64,000 nt of DNA from Holothuria scabra (lineage: Eukaryota; Echinodermata; Holothuroidea; Aspidochirotida; Holothuriidae). The notes under the pieces are model-generated. The model did not search any database. It worked only from the letters and a program-made list of their open reading frames with translations, and was not told the origin of the DNA. Position numbers and translations under genes: made by a program. Below are positions 22,441 to 32,772 of the stretch, one piece after another (the stretch's first letter is position 1; every line of letters starts with the position of its first letter). The DNA is taken from NCBI GenBank assembly GCA_037179385.1, contig CM074184.1:11488001-11552000 (forward strand), read 5' to 3'.

Positions 22441-24340
22441 CGCGCCCTAGGCGTATGTAGGCCTATACCTGGAACAAAAAATTGCAATAATAGGCCTAGG
22501 CCTAGGCCTAGGCTAGCCTAGTCCAAAGTTCCTTTGGCGTCAAATATTGGTGACTACCCTTACGCTTAGGCCTAATGTTACATTCCAACCCTTACAAAAA
22601 TGCACGATCATATTTTGATTTTAAACTGTAAAGTTATACATCAGGGTAGGTCATAATTTAAAGTCTGTAAGGCTGTCTGAGACTGCGTGCAATCTGATGG
22701 CATTCACTCACCAGTGCTGCTAAATTCTTGGGCTAAATTAGCCTAGGCTAGGGCTAACGTTAACCTAGCCTAGCTCAACACTCAATAGTACTAGGCCTAG
22801 GCTAGGCCTAACGTTAATACTCAGTCTGGCGATACTGACACTGACAGAGCCTAACCTAAGTTACTGACACTGTTGTTTTTAATGTAGGCTAATTACTAGG
22901 CTAGGCTAGGCCTAACTTAGGGTAGCCTAACTCAATCAGTCAATGGGAATAATTAACTACGCCTAACGTTGGTACATTAAACTAGCCTAACGTTAAGCCT
23001 ATCGGCCCTAACGATAGACCTATCGGCCCTCGGCTAAGCTAAAGTTAGTGACGTATTATTAAAAAACTCAGACTGTCAGAATATCAAACTTGCCGCGCTT
23101 TAACGTTATGCCACTGTATACGTAGGGGACAATTTAACGGTAGGCTGGCCTTTCCGTAACTAACGTTAGGCTAAAGTTACAATACAAGCTTTCAAGTCTA
23201 CTGGAAATAATTTAATCTCAAACTATTTTACCGATCACCTTTATGTTCTCACAACAGCCATACCTGAAGGATTATCTATATGCCCTGACTCTGCCATCAC
23301 TTTGCCTACGGCACAATTGTAATCACGCCTAAAAGCAAAAGTAAAAGTATGCCTAGAACTTTGTTGCACTGCTTCGGTCTATCGTGATACAATTACAAGC
23401 ATCGCGTTTACGTACCGTAAGTACCTGTACTGTACGTCGTATTACCTTGCACTTCAGTAACATACATACTTGTATGTATGTTCATTTAACCTGTAACTCG
23501 CACACTAGCACTCCGGATTGCGTACTTACGTTCAGCCGTCTGACCAGACGGTCGCGCTCCATCCTGTGTAATGTTTTATGTACGCACTGTGCACGGTGCA
23601 CGTACATGTACGCGCTACGGCCGAAATTTGTGGCTGTTTGATTGCGCGCCTTGGAGCGGTTTTGGCATTTTGCCAATGCCGTGTACATTCATCCGGGTCC
23701 GTACGTTTGACAGTAGGAAGTTAGTTGTGAAGTTGTGTTCCACTTTTTTGGAAATTCCGGAAATCTCTTTCCTGACTTTTCAAGCAATTTAGCTACCGGA
23801 GCAAGAATTCGGCAAGCATGCCTTGAAATAGATTAGAAATACGAGCTCCATTACAAAATTTCCGTAAACAGCTATCCTATTTTACCTCCAAGTAAAACGA
23901 AATTGTGTATTGCTGTTGCATAATTTTGGAAATTACTTGTGTGTAATAGAAGCACTGGCAAGAACGCACGTTGAAACGTACCTTATGTACTTCATGACGT
24001 CACTGAATACCAAAAAATAGTCTGTTCCAAAACAAACCGCCGTTCGATATGGACTTAAGACAGTTTTCATTTCATTTCCATTCGGTAAGATTGTGACTAC
24101 GTAGACTGAAGCTTAACTGAATTGCGCATAAAATGGGCTTCCATCGATTGTCAGAATACATGTAGGCTAACTTAGAAAAAGCCACAAGCTTGTTTGACAT
24201 TTCTTTAGTTATCGTTCGGTAGTTCAAGCTGTTTCAGTCGGCTCTTTTCTAATTGTTGACTAACGTTAGGCCTAGCCTAAGTTTTAATATGGTTTGTTAA
24301 GCCTAGCCTAGGTCTTGCCCAATACACGGTAGGATAGCGT
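22440..24340. repeat. TAGGCCTA-rich zone with a CpG-rich core
   Basis: Dense CCTAGGCC and AACGTTAGGC words at 22490-23190 and 24260-24330. Between them, 23390-23700 is rich in CpG (GTACGTCG, CGGTCGCGCTCC, TACGCGCTACGGCCG). A short open start at 24050 (MDLRQFSFHFHS) runs into a GTAAGA donor-like site. A promoter near 23.4-24.1 kb is possible but not shown. Confidence 0.4.
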
Positions 24341-24639
24341 AGGGGTAATAAGGACTTAGCCGTACACGTAGGTAAAATTCAAGTTGTAGTTCTGAATTAT
24401 ATGAACTGAGAAATGTATTGAACCTCCTGCCTAAAAAATAGGGAAGAATATACCAACAAAAATACCTACCTGTTTAGGCTTCTTCTTGTCTTTTGATCAT
24501 GACATTGACATGTGGTGGCCCAGCTCTCTACCTAGCCTTGGCTAGGCCTATCTTTTGGCGATTTAGGCTGGCCACAAGATCCCACAACTGATTGCTGGTA
24601 ATGCGATCTCCATATCCCATGCACAGATTTGTTTGAAAC

Positions 24640-26040
24640 TTTCACATAATATTTTTTGGATTGTGGGCCATGTTGGGTGTTCAGGAGTTTTGGGTCTAGG
24701 ACCATGGCCTAAGCTATGCCTGATACAGGCCCTAGCTAGGCTACACCCAAGGGTTCATTTTGGAAAATATTGCAAAAGAAAAAAGAACTTAGGCTAATTA
24801 GCACTTCTTGTTTCCATTCATGTTAAAAAAGTAGGCAGGCTGCCATGATAATGCTTCATGACTGATTTGTTCATGGTACTATAGGTACTCTGCTAAATGT
24901 AGCCAAGTTTAAGGTCCAATATGGGCCCTATGGCCCATTTTGTAAAATTCTGCAAAATTCTTCTTCATGTGTGCAAATTCTCCTGTGCAATGTTCAAGTT
25001 TTGTCATAGTGATACTTGACTATTGATACCTTGAGTTGAGGGTGTTATAGAATTTTCGGTCTAAGGCGAGGGATGGCCTAAGGGTCCATTTTAAAAAGTA
25101 TTGAAAAAAAGACTAAATAGCTTTCTTCCAATTCTATTCATGTGAATGTAGTGAGTAGGCTAGCATGATAATTACTGATTTGTTCATGGTATTCTGCAAG
25201 TCCCAGTTAAGGATCCATGTGGGCCCTATGGTCCATTTAATGAAATTCTGCAAAATTCTTCTTCCCCTGTGCAAATTCTCTTGTGCAGTGTTCAGGTTTT
25301 GCCATAATGATATTTCACTAATGATACTTCCAGGGTGTCCATGAATTTGGGGTACAGATTCAGAGGTGGGGCCTAGGGCCCATTTTATAAACTATTGCGA
25401 ATGGTTCACCCTTTCTCCAGTTGATGGTACATGGAGTTTGAGGGCCTGTCATGATGATGCTTGTGTAAGTGATCTGTTAAGTTTATGGTCTAAAAGGTTA
25501 CTCTAAGGTCCCATGTGAGCCCTATGGACCATGGCCCATGATGGCCCTTTTTATTAAATTTGGTCAATTGTCTACTCTTGCACTCTCTGGTACTAATATT
25601 GATTGTTGACCTCAGATCAACACTTGGTTAGTGGTTCCATTTGAGAATTTGGGGCTCTAGGTCCAAGATACAGGTCCAGTGTGTAAAATACTATATTGCA
25701 AAGTTATTAACTTTTCTTGTTAACTTGTAATATGGTTGACAGAAATGTCATATTGATTCTTGAATATTGATAATGATCCGTTAATAAACGTTGCTTCTGA
25801 ATTTCGGACCCAAGGTGCAGTGTGGGCCTCATGGCCCTTTCTAGGAAATTCTGCAAAATGCTACTCAAGTAGATTCTTTTACATAGTATAGATGGTTTGG
25901 CATAATCATTCCTAGAGAGTGATGCCTTCAAGGTGTTAAAATATTTTGGGTCCAAGTTCCCACATGGGCCTCATGGTCTCCTTTGTGAAATATTCCAAAC
26001 TGATTAAGCACTTCTCCAGTATTGCCCTAAGTGTTACACA
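24640..26040 (+). repeat. Diverged ~150 bp tandem satellite with ~300 bp higher-order unit
   Basis: The word GGGCCCTATGGCCCATTTTG and its relatives recur at 24923, 25221, 25517, 25824 and 25966. A sister version, AAGGGTCCATTTTAAAAAGT, recurs between them at about 24749, 25080, 25376 and 25672. Each is followed by AAATTCTGCAAAATTCTTC or a variant, and the spacers share CATGATAATGCTT...GATTTGTTCATGG. At least nine monomers, strongly diverged. Confidence 0.75.
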
Positions 26041-27110
26041 GAGTTGACAGTCTTTCATAAAAATGCTTTGTCCATGATCAATAGTCCTAAAGATCGCATA
26101 AAAAAATTCTTGATTGCCATTATTGACTAATTCTGAAAACTCCTGTAGCCGAGGCCTTTGTTATTTTTCAGTGAGCACTGCTCAATTTTTCAGTGCCAAG
26201 TTCCTTGGCCCTCTTTTATACCATACGTGAAGTGTATCCAGATTGTTCTTGTAGATTCAGTCTAACTGGTTGCCACAGAAGAATGTTGATTTTGGGGTTT
26301 GTCCATCACAGTGATTTAACTGGGGCAGTAGCCGAGGATAGTCCAAGGCCTTTTACAGCAAGCTTGTGTGATGCTTTGCTTAGCACAGTGTATCTCATGA
26401 ACAATGACCAATTCTAAGGCTTACACTAGAACATGGGAGCATTAGGAGGTTACAACATTTCTGTTGTTAGTCATCTTGGGTTGATTACAGGTAGAAAAAC
26501 TTCAAAATGCTTGTTTAAATAACCCCTCAAGACAGACACGGTGCATCTCTGTCATGCTAGCTGAGAGGCCCCTGTGGGCTGGGGGTTGTAAAATATGCCC
26601 ACGGTATTCCTGCCTGTTGTAAGGATGCAATAAAGGAAACCAAACTTGAACTTAAACCATACTTGAAAATAAATTTAAAAACATTGAACAATATCGAGTC
26701 CACTGACACTAACACATTCATGTTGGTGGGTTGTTAAATGTCATCTATCTACTATCTATCTATGCTACTGTAGCTGAGAGGAGTTTTGAGTGGAGGTCAA
26801 TGGTCTCATGAAGTCACCAGCGTGTAAATGCCAAACCTTGTGATAGGAACACACAATACAGTATCTCCTGCTACATAAGTTAGCATAATGACAATTTCCA
26901 TACCATACGTATCTCTATGGTGAGAGGAAGAATCCTTGATTGGAATCATCATTCATCCTGCTAGTAACTCAGATTGTAGGCCGATTAGTGGGCTATAACA
27001 AAAAGCTGTCACTCAAAGTTATTCCCTTGCAGTTTGGGAAACTTTCTGCCAAAAATTTCATTCTGGAGAACATAAAAACTATTTAGCATTGTCTTGATAG
27101 TTTACATATA
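26041..27110. other. Unassigned DNA with one open stretch after a good acceptor
   Basis: 26193-26417 (+) is open after CTCAATTTTTCAG and ends ...LLSTVYLMNNDQF, followed by an AATAAA near 26629. It could be a terminal exon of an unknown transcript. No family is recognised and no partner exon is found. A GGCTGGGGGTTGTAAAAT...CCCACGGTATTCCTGCC block at 26580-26625 looks like a repeat end. Confidence 0.25.
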
Positions 27111-27114
27111 TTGC

Positions 27115-27520
27115 GCAATTGAATGCTTGTTTTAAAATAAGCATTCATGAGTATGTTATACTTTCATTTGAATGCTTATAAGCATTATTCAAGATATCAT
27201 GCTTTGCAAAAAAGTAACTGAAGGCTTTGATAAGCATTCATATCATCTGAAGACTTAATTAAGCATTCACATTCATATGTGAATGCATTCCAAAACATTA
27301 AAAAACTAACGAATGCATTCAAACAGTAACTGAAGGCTTGGTAGACTTCAAAGGAAATTATGAAGGCTTATTCAGAATGCAAGGAAGACTTCATTTGAGG
27401 AAGAAAATAAGCATTCAACTAACTGACTGCTTACTTTAAGCCTTTGAATGCTAAAAGATGCATTCAGAAGGCATAATGAATGCTTATTGAATGCTAAATA
27501 AGCATTCATTCACGGTAAGG
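27115..27520 (-). repeat. Diverged inverted sister of the GCATTC/GCCTTC minisatellite
   Basis: Full of AAGCATTC/GAATGCTT and GAAGGCTT/AAGCCTTC words, in no strict period. Read on the minus strand it begins CCCTTACCGTGAATGAATGC, matching the left border of the array at 18402, which reads CCCTTACCATGGATGAATGC. So the two regions are the same family in opposite orientation. Confidence 0.6.
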
Positions 27521-28565
27521 GAATCATCAAGATTTTCAACTCAAAATGTCTTCTGCTAAACAAACAGTGTTTTATTTCAATGGTCAGAAGGGTTACAAGA
27601 GGGTGACTTATATGTAGCGCCACCAAATTAACAGATGTAATAATGAAAACTTTGAGAGGATGGTTGAATGTGACTTACACAAATAACCTCCGCTCAAAAG
27701 TTCATCATCTCTCATGCCTCAAAAATGACTAATAGAGGAGTTATCCGAAATAAAGAAAAAAGAAACATTAGTTTGGCCGGGTCCTCAGGTAGTCCAAACA
27801 AAGGCTGGTTTACCAGGAATATTTTGTTGGAGGGATTTGTTAGTGGTGATCTTAGCTGACAGGTTTACCTTCCAAATACTTGGAAGTCTGGAGGCATGAA
27901 CCTTAATTTTGGACCAAAAACAAAGAGCAGGAATAGGCAATAGTCCATGAACTGTAGGTGAAGGGTTACCTTGAGAAGTCAGTTACAACGGGGGTTAAAA
28001 TAAAGAATTGGAAATTTATGAATATTTATCATGTAGTTTGACAAGTGTGCCAAGATAAAGAATTTGCATGTAGCACAAAGGGATAAAAAGATAAAGAGAT
28101 TGGTAGAGCAAAAAAAAAAAATAAATAAAAAAAATAAATAAAATAAAATTAAAAAAATAAAAAATAAAAAAAATAATTAATTTAGCCAGCATGACAAAAG
28201 GTCTAAAAAAGTAGCAATTTAGCCAGGGAGGCCAAGGAAGTATAATCTAGCAAGCGTGACATTAAGTTTGAGTAAAAAATAAGAAGTGTAAAACTAACAG
28301 AGTGTTGGAACAAAAAGGTGAAAATTTAATAACTGGAAAGCGTGTTTTAGGAATAAAAGAGGAAACTACTGTAATTGGAATATTGTGATATTCTGAAGCA
28401 TACTTTGGTAATTCTGTTGCTTCCTTCCTGACCACTTCTCTTCCTACTACAAACCGCTAGGGATGGGGTACAACAGTATGATCCCTTCCTCCCCACGGTA
28501 TAGACAGACCTGAGTAACATTTTATTTGCACGACGTTTTAAGTAACGGCCGCGTGTGTTTCATAT
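27521..28565. other. Unassigned DNA with A/T-rich simple repeat
   Basis: 28108-28180 is a poly-A/AAATAA tract. Nearby, AATTTAGCCAG(C/G) recurs at 28177 and 28217 in short diverged direct repeats. No gene is seen. Confidence 0.5.
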
Positions 28566-28690
28566 ACCAGGGAAGTGTTATTAACATTCCCCTGCATATA
28601 CTAACCAGTATCTCCACAGCAGTTTTTTTTATGACTGAAATGTTTTGCAATGTGTGTTGGCCCAGGGAAATGTTATTAACACCTCCCTGG
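28566..28690. repeat. Pair of near-palindromes CAGGGAARTGTTATTAACA
   Basis: CAGGGAAGTGTTATTAACAT with TCCCCTG, and 94 bp later CAGGGAAATGTTATTAACAC with CTCCCTGG. Each copy is itself almost self-complementary around TTATTAA, so the pair can form two hairpins or one large foldback. Confidence 0.6.
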
Positions 28691-29330
28691 TTGGCCACTG
28701 CTCTATTCTGCCCAACGGTTGATTCCTTCAGTTTACATGTACTGGATCATGTCCAGCGAGTAAATACAAAAAGGAGAGTAAAACAAAACCAACTTGACGG
28801 GAACGAAACACATTTTCTTTTCAAACTTTTCTGGCCATTTAGAAAAACTTTTGGGGGGCTTAGGCGCAGGCCACCCATTATGTGAAGAATCACTCGATCT
28901 GTTTGATTAATACCACCCCAGCCTGAATGCTATACGTAAACAATATAGAACCATTTTAATTTCCAAATTGAATAACTATCTATAAACTACATGTATTAGC
29001 AAGTGCAACCAAACAACAGCTGTCAGGATGTGGAAGGGGAGCCTGGGGTGAAGACTTTACCATGAAGGCTATGTAAAAATATTTAGTGACCCGATTTGGT
29101 AATGTACCGTAAGTGAGAAATGATTGCGGGAACGAGGTTTAACCATGGTCCTATATAAGATGAAAATAGGACCCCAAAGATATCGATGTAGGCTGGAACA
29201 AGAAAGAAAAAAAGGAAGGGAAAAGCAATCGTAAAATCTCCCAGAGTTCGATATGAGTGACAGCGAGCCTGACAGCAATGCATACCTTTCATCTTTTCTT
29301 TTTCCTTGACGGTCAGAAAGAGAAACTGAC
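28691..29330. other. Unassigned DNA before the Mutator-like element
   Basis: Overlapping open frames of 87-119 codons on both strands, none with recognisable domains or splice structure. The last nine bases are one copy of the target duplication. Confidence 0.4.
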
Positions 29331-30112
29331 ATGGGCGTCCGCAGAAATTTTTACAGGGGGGGGGGGGCAAGGTCATTCATGGGTGATTGAATTGTGTACA
29401 CTATCTAAGCGGAGCGCCACCATGAGTTGGCGCGGAGCGTACAAGAAAATTTTGGGCCTTACAAACCCTCCAGATGGCCGGAAAAGACCCTTGGCGAGTG
29501 TTATTAGCTGCATGTACCCAGCCCTGAAACAGGAATTTCATGTCTGTAATTTTTAGATTTTTAGAATTTTCAATGTAAAAAATTGTTGAAGGGAAATCTG
29601 CCTCTCTGTCACGGCCTCGAACCCCTATGCACGATAAAACCTACGCTGTCAAACAGCCTGTATAGGCCTATATCCGTTACCCAATTGTGAATCACACCCC
29701 CCCCCCCCCATATTCACCTTGTATATCCCATTTACATCCGCGCGTCGCCACTTGAGATCAGCATGGAACCAAACCAAGACCAACGCATTCATCAATAGTC
29801 GGATGCCATATGCACACTACATACCTGAAAACCAGTACAATTTTGGCATAGTTTTTACAATTACAAATTTCCAATAGATGTTACGAATGATGATCCCCAA
29901 ATTACGATTTCACTATTCAGCATACCATCTTCTCTTTTGCTATTCCTGGTCAAATGTAGGCTTATTTCACGAGAAGAAAATGACGCTGTGAGTGAAGATA
30001 TTTTGATGATTTATTTTTAATTTTTTTTATTTTAATTTTTTCACAAGTTTGATTTTCGGGGGGGGGGGGGCAAGTGCCCCCCCTTGTCCCCCCCCCCTTC
30101 CGGACGCCCATG
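29331..30112. mobile_element. 782 bp TIR element with 9 bp target duplication (Mutator-like, non-autonomous)
   Basis: Ends are ATGGGCGTCCG and the inverse CGGACGCCCAT. Both sides are flanked by the nonamer GAAACTGAC (29322-29330 and 30113-30121). A 9 bp duplication is characteristic of MULE transposons. Poly-G/poly-C runs sit just inside each end (29356-29369, 30060-30100). The interior carries the AGCGGAGCGCCACCATGAGT motif and no transposase ORF. Confidence 0.8.
29407..29450 (+). repeat. AGCGGAGCGCCACC...GTACA motif, copy 1
   Basis: AGCGGAGCGCCACCATGAGT then TGGCGCGGAGCGTACA followed by AAAATTT-type sequence. It contains the inverted pair GCGCCA/TGGCGC. Related copies are at 32494 and 32731. 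This copy lies inside the Mutator-like element. Confidence 0.6.
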
Positions 30113-30121
30113 GAAACTGAC

Positions 30122-30832
30122 AACGATGGCTATTTACAGCTTTTAAAATGTGAACCGTGACAGACCAAACAAACACAATCCGAAAGTTTTTAAAACGTAA
30201 CTCGTTTCATTTTAGAAACGTTCTTGGAAAAATGTCACTAGGGTGTTCGGTTGTGGACTTTTGATACCTTTTAAAAACGTATTTTTCGAACAAAGAAGAA
30301 ACGTATGAACAAAAGACCTAATGAAAACTATTTCGGGAGGTCATAGTATTTTTGCTGGGAAAAAAATGTTTGAAAAGGTTTTTCAGACATTACATTTTTA
30401 GGTGATTTTATCAAATTTGGCACCATTCTACAACTGAAAAATAAAATATATATACTTTTTAAAACATTTTTAATACGTGTTTCTCTGCTAATGGACTCAA
30501 AGAAAAGCAGACAAAGTGATTACCAACCCATAGAGTTTTTCTGGACATGCTGTCGGTTTGCTAGTGGGGGAGTAGGCTGTTATTATCCAAATAACAATAA
30601 CCTCATCGGACGTTAGGATATGCTCAGGATTATTGCGCGATTGCATGGAGACCAAACTCTATCACGGTGGACAGTTTACTGCACACCGATTCGGAAGCCT
30701 CGTCAAGTGAGGAGACGGTTTGGCAAAAAATTGCTGCTGGAAAAAGGTTGCAGTTCTCTTAAAGTAGACACAAAAATAACTTAGGAGAGATTTTATCACG
30801 TGGATATGTTCATGATTTAGTGATAAGTCAAG
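30122..30832. other. Unassigned DNA
   Basis: Moderately CpG-containing at 30590-30720. No ORF, repeat or splice structure is recognised. Confidence 0.35.
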
Positions 30833-31136
30833 TTAAAGGCAGTCATTCGTCACCCCAAACTACGTTTCAGTATACATATATCAAAACTCTCAATTGGTAC
30901 AGCTCTTTAATTGGCATCACATTCAAACAATGCATCATAGCAAAATTACACAGCATGGGCACTGAGAGTGTCTTGATTACACATTATGGACTTGTATGGC
31001 CACTGGGACAAGCCATGAAGCAATAAACTAGGATTGTGTCTGGATAAAGATGAGTTTTAGATAAATGTGGGAGGGACTAGAAGTAAGTAGGTTGGGAGAA
31101 TTGGAACTGTTTGGGATGATGAAAATATGCCTTTAA
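30833..31136 (+). mobile_element. TTAA-flanked MITE, CACCCCAAAC family, copy 2
   Basis: TTAA at 30833-30836 and 31133-31136. The ends are AGGCAGTCATTCGTCACCCC and the inverse. It shares CACTGAGAGTGT, AAGCAATAAACTAGGATTGTG and GGGAGGGACTAGAAG with the copy at 53903 (AAGCAATAACCTGAGATTGT). Diverged, hence older. Confidence 0.75.
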
Positions 31137-32490
31137 TTACTAAGGTATCTGAAAGAAAAGTGACGAGATAATTTGTATTTTATTGTATTTCGTCGAATTT
31201 CCTAACGACAGTCAGTCTCGACCTTTCGTTTTTCTGCTCAGTGTGATGACGAAAATCAGAAACGCGATTTAGATATTGTTCCAAAATAAGTTTGAGACAA
31301 CTGCTTTAGCTCTTTAACAGATTAATTTAAGTGAATCATTTGGGGGATAATTATTGTTGTTAGTACATACCGCAAGGTCCAAAACTTATTTTGCAACTCT
31401 TTACCTTCATATTTTGTGGCAAATTAAAAATCCATTTACGATCAGTTTATCGGTTTTTGTGATTGGAAACCTGTTAAATCTGAGTTCGTTTTCAGGAAAA
31501 ATGGGGCATTGGTCCGATCATCCCTTAAGTGAAGCTTTACACATGTAGTGCAAATGACGTTATTTTCGGAGGTTTTCAAACTTGATTCATCACCACAGAC
31601 AGTTCTCTAGCTTGCTCAACGGACCTAAAATTATCCTTTTTCGAATAAAATCCTAGTTCATTGCTTCATGGCATACTGCGTCGGACATTAATGCCATAAA
31701 AGCCAAAGGTAACCAAAACAGTCTCAGTTCATGATGTGTAATATTTGAGCTACTCAGATTGCATTTTCAATTGATTTCAATCAACGGACTGCCAGTGCCC
31801 CCCTCCGAATTTCTGTAGACTAACGGTAAAAATGTAGTTTGAGGTGATGCATAACTGCATTCAAATAAAAAATTCCTGCCCGTGAACATATTTATTCAGA
31901 ATTTCAAAGCCCAATTTTCAGAGCATGTTTTCACCAAGGTGATAAATTGTTAAGTGTACAACCCAACCGCATGGTGACGGAAAGCACCACACGTTTTCAA
32001 CGATCTTTACAACAGTTGAAATAATTTTTAAACCTTCCAATCTTTTACCACCCACGCGTTTTATTTTTCATGAAATATATACAACTGATCATTTTAGCAC
32101 TAATAGCACGGGTAATAAACGAATAAAAGAACCTAAAATTAACGGTATGCTATTTTCTCGAGAGGAACTTGGTCAAGTTTAATGGAAATATTCTTCACCT
32201 TCACGTCGCACCACAAAATAAGGTTGAATGATCGCCGGTCTGGGAAGTGGGGTGTACGGGGACGGGGTGTCCCCCTCTTGTTTGAAAATTTTAGGCCTTT
32301 TCAAGGCGCCTAGACGCAGAATGGAACAAAATTTCGATGCTGACAGGGAAAGTCTCGAAAGTTGAAATGTGGTGGAAAATGGGAATAAAACTGAATAATT
32401 TCCGTCTTTACATGAAATTTAATGTCACGCACGCTACCTTTTAATTTGAGGTAAAACTTGCTTCTAACGTCATTCTGCCATAACGACCAT
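31137..32490. other. Unassigned DNA
   Basis: Short open frames only. A GGGGACGGGGTGTCCCCC palindrome-like word lies at 32256-32274. No gene is seen. Confidence 0.35.
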
Positions 32491-32493
32491 CTA

Positions 32494-32772
32494 AGCGGGG
32501 CGCCAACATCAGTTGGAGAGGAGCGTACAGAAAATTTCTAAATTAATGCGGTCCATTAGATGGCTGGGAATAATATTTCCAACACTTATTGGTGTAGAAT
32601 CTTAGCAGACGCTGTATCTTTTTAGTTAATTGGGATAAAATAATCACTTCAAAATAAACTGCAAAGTAATTCGAAAGTTAATAAAAAATACTTTGACCTG
32701 AAAAATACAATTTTGCCCACAAGAATGTTTGAGCGGAGAGCCACCATCTATTGGCGCGGAGGGTACAGAAAA
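32494..32772 (+). repeat. AGCGGAGCGCC motif, copies 2 and 3
   Basis: AGCGGGGCGCCAACATCAGT at 32494 and AGCGGAGAGCCACCATCTAT at 32733, each followed by GGAG(C/G)GTACAGAAAATTT-like sequence about 20 bases on. They resemble 29407-29450. The ~240 bp spacing suggests a decayed tandem of a longer repeat. Confidence 0.5.

Noticed and set aside
28526..28885. 119-codon frame on the plus strand
   Set aside because: It spans the CAGGGAARTG palindromes and shows no domain or splice context.
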